A DNA stretch of 64,000 bases, taken from the NCBI GenBank assembly GCA_963556495.2, contig OY747702.1:4482001-4546000 (forward strand), written 5' to 3'. Below are positions 57,505 through 64,000 of this stretch, piece after piece. This DNA is from Valencia hispanica. Lineage: Eukaryota; Chordata; Actinopteri; Cyprinodontiformes; Valenciidae. How positions within the stretch are numbered: the first letter of the stretch is position 1; each line of letters starts with the position of its first letter. Made by a program: the position numbers and the translations under genes. The notes beneath the pieces are model-generated. The model saw only the letters and a program-made list of their open reading frames with translations. It searched no databases and had not been told where the DNA came from.

Positions 57505-58823
57505 AAAATTATGGTTTTGCCCAGAATCAATTACTTATTCTCAATGATCTCAAGCAAACCCTCACCTGATTGGTTTAGATCTCTGGACTCCTCGTCTCTA
57601 AATTTCTTTGGAAAGATAAACCCCAACGTATCATCTTAAAAACTCTGCAGAAGACCAAAGATAAAGGAGGTCTAGATCTACCGAACTTTCATCATTATTC
57701 CTTAGCCAACAGGCTCCAATACATCTCAAGATGGTTAAAACATAGCTACCTAGATGAGTCCTGGATAGACGTAGAACAGACATTATGTAATAAGATAAAA
57801 ATTTCAGACCTATCATTTATTAGCTCAAATATAAAATGACACGAATGTTTTAAAAGCATAAATATCAGCTCCTCTCTGACAGCATGGTGGGAGTTTCTAA
57901 AAATGACAGAGTCCACAATAATCCCATGCAGATGTACACCCATCTGGAATAACCCCGACATCCTACAAAAAAAATGTATGAAAAATTTTCCAGAGTGGAG
58001 GTGTAAAACAATGGAATACCTGAAACATATATTTGAAGGAACATACTTTATCACATTTAATACATTAATTACACAATAGGGGATTGACAAAAATTTAATT
58101 TTAAAATATAAACAAATTAAATATGTTCTAAAATGTAAATGTAGGCTCAATATAGTTGAGTTACAAATGCCAGCAAGAGGTTTAGATTTTTTCAATCTCA
58201 ACTCCCCCAAATTGCTGTCTAAAATATACAGGACATTATCTACATTAGATGAATCAATAGCCATCCCCATTTCAAAATGGGAAGTGGATTTATCAGTCAG
58301 CTTTGACCAAATCGTCTGGTCTCAGATATGTTTAGGAACCTTTAAAATAACTAAAAATCCTAATTTACAATTAATACAATACAAAATCCTTCATAGAGTA
58401 CACTATACAGGTCAACGGATGTTCAGGGTGGGTTTTACGTCGTCAAATACCTGCTTACAATGCACAGGCAATATGCCGGATAATTATATCCATGCGCATT
58501 GGTTCTGTCCACCTGTTCAGAATTTCTGGTGCCAGATATGGGAGGACTTATCAAAGTGTCTGAAATGTAATATTCCACCTTCTTCCTCAGCTTGCTTGCT
58601 GGGAAACTTAGATGGTGTCTCCATGAACACAAAGTTAGTTCAAATGGTTTACATTGCCTTATACATCGCTAAGAAAACTACCCTCCTGAACTGGAAAAAT
58701 AAAAATGCTCTTATTATTAACCAGTATCAAGATCTCTTGTTGGACCACATTGGTCTTGAGACACCCTCTGCCTCCACATCTGATCAATCTCTTTGGGCTC
58801 CTTTGATCGGCTCCATCACCTAG
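57505..58823 (+). pseudogene. L1-type ORF2 C-terminal part
   Basis: Starts KIMVLPRINYLFSMISSKPS, the conserved VLPKINFLF block after the catalytic palm, then SSLNFFGKINP and [18 protein letters not shown] with frame changes. The last 218 codons (58167-58823) are open: ILHRVHYTGQRMFRVGF, SNTCLQCTGNMPDNYIHAHW (a Cys-x2-Cys ... His ... Cys cluster) and LLNWKNKNALIINQYQDLL, ending at TAG. Confidence 0.75.
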
Positions 58824-59640
58824 TAAGGGTGGGATGCCTTTGGTTTGGACGTATGGGATATTGTTGCTGATGTGGGGATTTTTTTGGGGTTAGGGGCGCC
58901 TGGGGGAGGTCCTTGGAGGTGGGATCGTTTGGTGGATCGAGTGCTGGGTCTCATGGCTTTGGTGGCCATGGGTGGTGACTCCTGGTGACTGCATGCGGTG
59001 ACTCCGGGGGGTTGCACAGGCGGACATGGGTTACTGGCCAAGTGGCCTTGCTGCTCTTGGGTGGGTCTGGGGTGGGCTTGTTTGTTCGGGGTTTTGGGAC
59101 GTCACGCCCCCTGGCTGTGGTCCTGGCTGGAGGTCGGCCGGTGTGGGTGTCTTTGTTCCCACACATCTGTGTGTGGGGGTCGGGGTCAGCTGGTGGCCAA
59201 CGTGTGCTGCCGTGTTTTCCCCTCTCTGGGCCGGTTCTCATTGCTGATGTCGGTCTCTTGCTGGGCCAACCTGTAACTCAACCTGGATGTCTAATGTCTT
59301 TTGTGCTTTGATAATAGGATGGGGCTGGGGGGAATGCCTTGGGCTTCGTGCCCCCCATACCGCACCCCGAGCACTCAGTGTCTATATGTAGATTAACAGT
59401 TGGCACCACCACGAAAGGTGAAGCTGATTTAACAGCTCCCCTTCTGAATGCCAAAAAGTGTGCCCAGCCCAAAGTCCCTACATGTGTGTCTCATGAGAAT
59501 GTTATAAGTGAGAGTGTCTAAGTTGTACAGTAAAATTGGGACCAAGACCGTCTCGGGATAGCGGAGATGGAAACCCCTCCCTGCACCCCAGAGAAATGCC
59601 CAAACCCCAAGGACCTACATGAGTGGTAAGGTGATGCTAA
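58824..59640 (+). other. G-rich 3'UTR of the L1-type LINE
   Basis: Strongly G-biased on the sense strand up to about 59270. It contains GGGTGGGTCTGGGGTGGG at 59059-59076 and further G runs at 58874-58906. G-rich 3'UTRs are a known feature of L1 elements. The open frames on both strands here are composition artefacts. Confidence 0.6.
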
Positions 59641-59700
59641 AGTACCACCGCCCACCACTAGATGGCAATATTATGGAGGATATGGCATTTAAGCTAATAC

Positions 59701-60246
59701 TAATCCTAATAACTTCTAAATCATAAGTCCCACTCTGAAAGCTTAATATCATCTTAATCTTTAGATGACTCTGCATTTACTATATACTACTCTAACATTA
59801 TAAGCTAGATCAATGTGGAACTTGGTACATAACATCTACAGTCCAAGATAACAGAACGATATTGAAAAAGTTCCTACATTTTTTTAAATTGTACAAGTAC
59901 ACCATACATATGAGCACTAGCTAGGACAACAGTTAATTGCGCATATCTCCACTATATTTCAGGATTACACAACAACAATATAGATCTTAAAGAGGGACAA
60001 GACATTGTCACTATGAATTGAATTTTACGGGTTTAGTGATAGGGAGCGCTATTAAGTCCAAAGGTTTATATCTACATAATGCCTTATTAGGTTTACACCA
60101 AACTTGGTACAGATGTTCAAAGCCAAACATTGTGTCCATACTTTGAATATGATAATGATGTGAGCATGGCTTATATGCTATCTCACTTTTTACCTTTGAA
60201 CTTGGTGAAATCAAATTATTTTGTCGGGCAAATCACAGATCATATA
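59701..60246. other. Non-coding; nothing recognised
   Basis: AT-rich spacer between the L1-type LINE and the truncated Tc1. Confidence 0.4.
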
Positions 60247-61266
60247 CAGTGGGGTAAAAAAGTATTTAGTCAGACACCAGTTGTGCAAGTTCTCCCACTT
60301 AAAGAGATGAGAGAGTCCCGTAATTTTCATCATAGGTATACCTCAACCACTCCAGAAAATCACATGGTCTAATAAAGGATTTATTTGCAAATTATGGTGG
60401 AAAATAATTATTTGGTCAATAACAAAAGTTGATCTCAATACTTTGTTATATACCCTTTGTTGGCAATGACAGAGATCATTTTCTGTGAGTCTTCACAAGG
60501 TTTTCACACACACTGTTGGTGGTATTTTTGACCCATTCCTCCATGCAGATCTCCTCTAGAGCTGTGACGTTTTGGGGCTGTCGCTGGGCAACAGGGACTT
60601 TCAACTCCCTCCAAATATTTTCTATGGGATTAAGCTCAGGAGACTGCCTAGGCCAATCCGGGACCTTGGCTACCCAGACGGTGTGTTTGGGATCATTTTC
60701 ATGCTGAAAGGCCCAGCCACATTTCATCTTCAATGTCCTTGCTGCTGGAAGGAGGTTTTCACTCAAAATCTCATGATACATGGCCCCCTTCATTCTTTCC
60801 TTTACACGGATCAGTCATCCTGGTCCCTTTGCAGAAAAACAGCCCCAAAGCATGATGTTTCCACCCTCATGCTTCACAGTGGGTATGTTGTTCTTTGGAT
60901 GCAACTCAGCATTCTTTCTCCTCCAAACACGACAAGTAGAGTTTTTTGCCAAAAACTTGTATTTTGGTTTAATCTGACCATATGTCATTCTCCCCATCCT
61001 CTTCTGGATCATCCAAATGCAAACTTCAGACAGAACTTCAACTTCAGACATGTACATGACATGTAACCAGGGGGACACGACTGGCACTGCAGGATTTGAG
61101 CTCCTGGCGGCGTAGTCTGTTAGTAATGGTAGCCTTTATTACTTTGGTACCAGCTCCATGCAGTTCATTTACTAGGTCCCCGTTCTTGTGTTAATTCTTA
61201 ACCCCACGGGGCTAGATCGTACATGAAGCCCCAGATTGAGGGAGATTATCAGTGGTCTTGAATGCC
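60247..61266 (-). mobile_element. Truncated Tc1-like element
   Basis: The left end cagtggggtaaaaaagtatt follows TA and is a typical Tc1 inverted repeat. Homology ends abruptly at about 61266, before the DNA-binding domain and the second inverted repeat, where the A-rich/T-rich repeat D begins. Confidence 0.8.
60476..61260 (-). pseudogene. Tc1 transposase, N-terminus missing and one nonsense codon
   Basis: The minus strand frame from 61087 reads [37 protein letters not shown] and [18 protein letters not shown] at about 60814-60812 interrupts. The same frame then continues with [27 protein letters not shown] and [15 protein letters not shown] to 60476. The third catalytic Glu is kept, while the usual QDND is QHEND. 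Homology upstream of 61087 is out of frame and stops at 61266, so both DNA-binding HTH domains are lost. Confidence 0.82.
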
Positions 61267-61590
61267 TTCCTGTCATAGTTCTAAGTTTTGGTGTTTTAAC
61301 TTATTTTCCTTATTCGGTTTAATGATCATTTTAATGTATTCTTTGGTATTTATTTTATAGTACTTCCGTGTTCTTCATTTTCCTTTCATGCTCTTAGATG
61401 TTTTCACCTTTTGTTTGTGTCCTCCTTATTTGTTTCCTTAGTTTATTTCTCTTTAGATAGTTTCCTAATTTATTTCTTCCTTCTGTGTCCCAGTATTTCC
61501 TTAAGTTCCCCTTAGATTCCTCCCTAGACATATTATGTGTAGTTTCTAGTTTCTTAAGAGTTTTCTGTCTCCCTTGCCATTTCTTCCCTT
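61267..61590 (-). repeat. T-rich stretch, probable inverted copy of A-rich repeat D
   Basis: On the minus strand it is A-rich with aaggaaacaaataaggagga-like and actaaggaaacaaat phrases similar to 7080-7455. Similarity is mostly compositional, so the assignment is weak. Confidence 0.35.
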
Positions 61591-61598
61591 TCCTGTTG

Positions 61599-61668
61599 TC
61601 TTCTTCTTCTTCTTCTTCTTCTTCTTCTTCTTCTTCTTCTTCTTCTTCTTCTTCTTCTTCTTCTTCTT
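61599..61668. repeat. (CTT)n / (GAA)n tract, LINE tail
   Basis: About 23 units, directly following the 3'UTR of the I/Nimb-like LINE, so best read as its tail rather than an independent microsatellite. Confidence 0.85.
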
Positions 61669-61769
61669 GTTTATTGGCGGGTGGCATCTAACGTCTAGGT
61701 GCATTTCCGCCACCTACTATGCTGGAGTGTGAGTCGGAGTAAGAGCGTAAAAAAAAAAAAAAAAAAAAA

Positions 61770-64000
61770 CTAAATTCGATTCAATAAACCGCTTTGTTTT
61801 AAATACTCAATCACCAATTTATATTTCCTTTCTTCACCATCTAACAAATTCTTTACGTTTATCCCTCCACCTCCTATGTTTTTTAATTTGTCCCTGAGTT
61901 TTCTTCTACTTTCCTCATATTTTATACAATTACATAAAACATGTTCCAGTGTTTCTCTCTCTACCCCACATCCACACAAGCCTGTAGGGTGCTTCCCTAT
62001 CAAATACATAGTGCTATTAAGCCCAGTATGTCCCATTCTTAATCGTGATATTATACTTTGCACTTTACAATTCATTCTTACATTGTTCCATTTTCCTACT
62101 TTCCCTTGGATTTGAAATAAATGTCTTCCTTTCTCTTCTTTTTCCCACATGCTTTGCCACTCTTCCATTATGTATGTTTTAATAATAGATTTCATTTCAG
62201 CAACACTATATGCAATATTTGTTATTTCTCCCTCTCTTATTGCCTTTTTTGCATAATAATCTGCCATTTCGTTTCCTTCTACTCCCCTATGTGCTGGTAC
62301 CCATAAAAGTTTAACTTCTGTTCCCAATTTCCTTAATCTAAAAATGGTTTCATAAATTTCATACAATATATCTATTCGACTTTTAGTAGACATTAATTTA
62401 ATTGACACTAATACAGATAATGAATCAGTACATATAATTCCTTTTTTAATTCTATTTTGTTCCATCCATTGCAGACTAAATGATATGGCTAACATCTCCA
62501 CTGTATAAACAGATAAATAATCTGAAGTTCTTTCCCTAACTACTAATCCTATTTGTGGTATTACAAATGCAAAACCCGTTTTCCCCCCTATTATGTCCTT
62601 TGATCCATCTGTAAATATACGAAAAAATGACTCATATATATTTAATCTATCTTCTGTAATTTCTTCCCAGTTTCCTTTTCCTCCACTTCCTCTTATTTTT
62701 TCATAATTACTAAAATCAACACACACTTCTGGAAATATCCATTTTGGATTAACTGTATATAAAAACTTTTTAATTTGTACTTTATCTTGGATTTTACTCT
62801 CTTTTGCCCATTTTAGCACTTTCCAGCTACCATATTCCTTCTTTATTTTCTCATTTTCCCAACATGGACTCAGTGCCCTTTTTGCTATATGTTCATTGTC
62901 TTCACACCCTTGTATACTTGCCCAATAATTTAAAGCTAGCTGTTTTATTCTAAGCTGAATTGGCATATCCCCCATTTCTACCTGTATTGCTACAATAGAT
63001 GTAGTTTTTATCGCTCCACAACACACTCTTAATGCTTGGCTTTGTATGATTTCAATCCTTTTCATTATTGTTTTAGATGCTGAACTATAAACTATACTCC
63101 CATAATCTATCACTGATCTTATCATTGCACTGTACATATATTTTAATGCCTGAGCACTAGCCCCCCACTCATATCCTCTCACACATCTCATTATATTTAT
63201 TACTTTTTTACATCTTTCCTCTATTTTATTTATATTATCTTTCCATACTAATTTTTTATCAAATATAACTCCTAAATATTTAAAATTATTTACTTGCTCC
63301 AAGTCTTTTCCGTATAATGTTAAGTTCTCCATTACTTTCTTGCTTTTTGTAAACACCATACTTTTAGTTTTTACCACTGAAAATTTGACACCCCATTCAT
63401 ATGACCAGTTTTCCACTATTTTAATTGCTTCCTGCATTTTCTTTTGTACATATTTTATATTTTTTCCTTTCTTCCATATTGTGCCATCATCTGCAAATAA
63501 TGCCTTACCAAACTCATTACCCACATTCTGAAACACATCATCTATCATAATAGAAAATAATATTGGGCTAATGACACTTCCTTGAGGAGTGCCATTTTCT
63601 ACTTTACACCCCCTAGAAAGTGTACTTCCTATTTTAACTTGAATACTTCGCTCGCTCAGAAAATCTTTAATCCAGTTATACATTCTTCCTCCTAATCCTA
63701 ATTTTGTCAGTTTTATTAACAATCCCTCCTTCCACACCATGTCAAATGCTTTTTCTACGTCACAAAAGACTGCTACTAATCTCTCTTTATTAATGAATGA
63801 TTTTCTGATTTCAGTTTCTAAATAAACAATTGCATCCATTGTGCCTCCCCCTTTCCTAAATCCACTTTGATATTGTGATATCTTTTTATTTCTTTCCAAA
63901 TAATCTGTTAATCTGTCCACTACCATCCTTTCCATTATTTTTCCTATATGACATGTTAAGGCAATGGGTCTATAACTATCTGGACTACTTGATTCTTTCC
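61770..64000 (-). CDS. LINE ORF2: reverse transcriptase and RNase H (partial, open at edge)
   Basis: An in-frame run of 742 codons from the window edge to TAG at 61772-61770. The frame is still open at 64000 (KESSSPDSYRPIALTCHIGK just before MERMV at 63935), so the start and any endonuclease lie outside. Counting from that Met, the reverse transcriptase has FCDVEKAFD (57-65), NGTPQGSVISP (114-124) and FADD (147-150). The RNase H has FTDGSKD, VYTVEMLA, ICTDSLSVL, WVPAHRGVEGNEMADYYAKK: the Asp-Glu-Asp-Asp set with its His. A Cys/His knuckle LCGCGVERETLEHVLCNC follows. No stops or frameshifts, unlike every other element here, so this may be a young copy. Confidence 0.88.
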   Translation of the reverse strand, partial: KESSSPDSYRPIALTCHIGKIMERMVVDRLTDYLERNKKISQYQSGFRKGGGTMDAIVYLETEIRKSFINKERLVAVFCDVEKAFDMVWKEGLLIKLTKLGLGGRMYNWIKDFLSERSIQVKIGSTLSRGCKVENGTPQGSVISPILFSIMIDDVFQNVGNEFGKALFADDGTIWKKGKNIKYVQKKMQEAIKIVENWSYEWGVKFSVVKTKSMVFTKSKKVMENLTLYGKDLEQVNNFKYLGVIFDKKLVWKDNINKIEERCKKVINIMRCVRGYEWGASAQALKYMYSAMIRSVIDYGSIVYSSASKTIMKRIEIIQSQALRVCCGAIKTTSIVAIQVEMGDMPIQLRIKQLALNYWASIQGCEDNEHIAKRALSPCWENEKIKKEYGSWKVLKWAKESKIQDKVQIKKFLYTVNPKWIFPEVCVDFSNYEKIRGSGGKGNWEEITEDRLNIYESFFRIFTDGSKDIIGGKTGFAFVIPQIGLVVRERTSDYLSVYTVEMLAISFSLQWMEQNRIKKGIICTDSLSVLVSIKLMSTKSRIDILYEIYETIFRLRKLGTEVKLLWVPAHRGVEGNEMADYYAKKAIREGEITNIAYSVAEMKSIIKTYIMEEWQSMWEKEEKGRHLFQIQGKVGKWNNVRMNCKVQSIISRLRMGHTGLNSTMYLIGKHPTGLCGCGVERETLEHVLCNCIKYEESRRKLRDKLKNIGGGGINVKNLLDGEERKYKLVIEYLKQSGLLNRI

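Larger units (their letters stand above)
56500..59700 (+). mobile_element. L1/Tx1-type LINE, heavily deleted
   Basis: In order: an ORF1-like N-terminus (56518-56790; Ser/Thr-rich then a helical stretch), the end of the APE endonuclease (56810-57200), a linker (57380-57500), the post-catalytic reverse transcriptase and C-terminal domain (57505-58823), and a G-rich 3'UTR (58824 to about 59700). The reverse transcriptase catalytic core with its YxDD box is deleted. Sense strand. Confidence 0.75.
61599..64000 (-). mobile_element. I/Nimb-like LINE, 3' part, runs off the right edge
   Basis: Long uninterrupted ORF2 (61770-64000), then a 101-base 3'UTR beginning with a T21 run on the sense strand, containing gtaggtggcggaaatgcacc, and ending in (GAA)n (61668-61599). 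The reverse transcriptase plus RNase H layout and the AAG-type tail point to the I superfamily (Nimb in fishes). No other truncation is visible. Confidence 0.8.

Noticed and set aside
58820..59311. Overlapping Pro/Gly-rich frames on both strands
   Set aside because: GC-rich 3'UTR of the L1-type LINE gives stop-free frames by composition.
61394..61691. Poly-Glu and poly-Ser open frames
   Set aside because: Products of the (CTT)n tail of the LINE.

Overview
The window is vertebrate genomic DNA, almost certainly from a ray-finned (teleost) fish. It has one recognisable host gene with canonical GT-AG introns. The rest is a dense mix of transposon families typical of teleosts: Tc1-like elements, hAT elements, RTE/Rex3-like, L2-like, L1/Tx1-like and I/Nimb-like LINEs, tRNA-derived SINEs, and many microsatellites. 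There are no bacterial-style operons, CRISPR arrays or phage genes. The species cannot be fixed from this sequence.

The host gene is protocadherin-10 (pcdh10), on the minus strand, with coding parts of five exons between 45230 and 26321. Exon 1 (45230-42717) encodes the signal peptide, six cadherin repeats, the transmembrane helix and the first part of the cytoplasmic tail. Exon 2 (41712-41654), exon 3 (41512-41406), exon 4 (31366-30998) and a 20-nt coding piece of exon 5 (26340-26321) complete the long cytoplasmic tail. All four junctions have matching phases, giving a predicted 1022-residue protein. Reading through the exon 1 splice donor would give an 872-residue short form. Introns 3 (10 kb) and 4 (4.7 kb) carry many insertions.

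Layout: 1-11050 is a transposon graveyard. It holds two inverted copies of a teleost retroposon (845-1785 and 6351-7655) around a defective Tc1 element, a hAT fragment, a LINE scrap and a SINE, then a deleted Tc1 copy and a LINE fragment. 11050-18750 holds LINE fragments (two RTE/Rex3-like copies lie tail to tail near 16550), a SINE and a possible THAP-type exon. 18750-19994 is a deleted Tc1 element beside a (TA)n tract. 22809-23527 is a large GT-rich satellite. 24-45 kb is the pcdh10 locus. Its intron 4 holds a three-deep nest: an RTE copy inside an L2 copy inside a Tc1 copy. Its intron 3 holds a TTAA-flanked miniature element and a Tc1 relic with long inverted repeats. 46-52 kb is 5' flank. 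52780-56160 is a decayed hAT element with a ZMYM1-like transposase. 56500-59700 is a deleted L1/Tx1-type LINE with a G-rich 3' end. 60247-61266 is a truncated Tc1. 61599-64000 is the 3' part of an uninterrupted RT plus RNase H LINE that runs off the right edge.

I did not find a convincing new biological system. The most useful observations are the complete exon chain of pcdh10 with its tiny last coding exon, the nested transposons with a 5'-inverted (twin-primed) LINE, a Tc1 transposase whose catalytic Glu is Gln, and the open I/Nimb-like LINE. Family names of repeats come from recognition of motifs, not from a database search.
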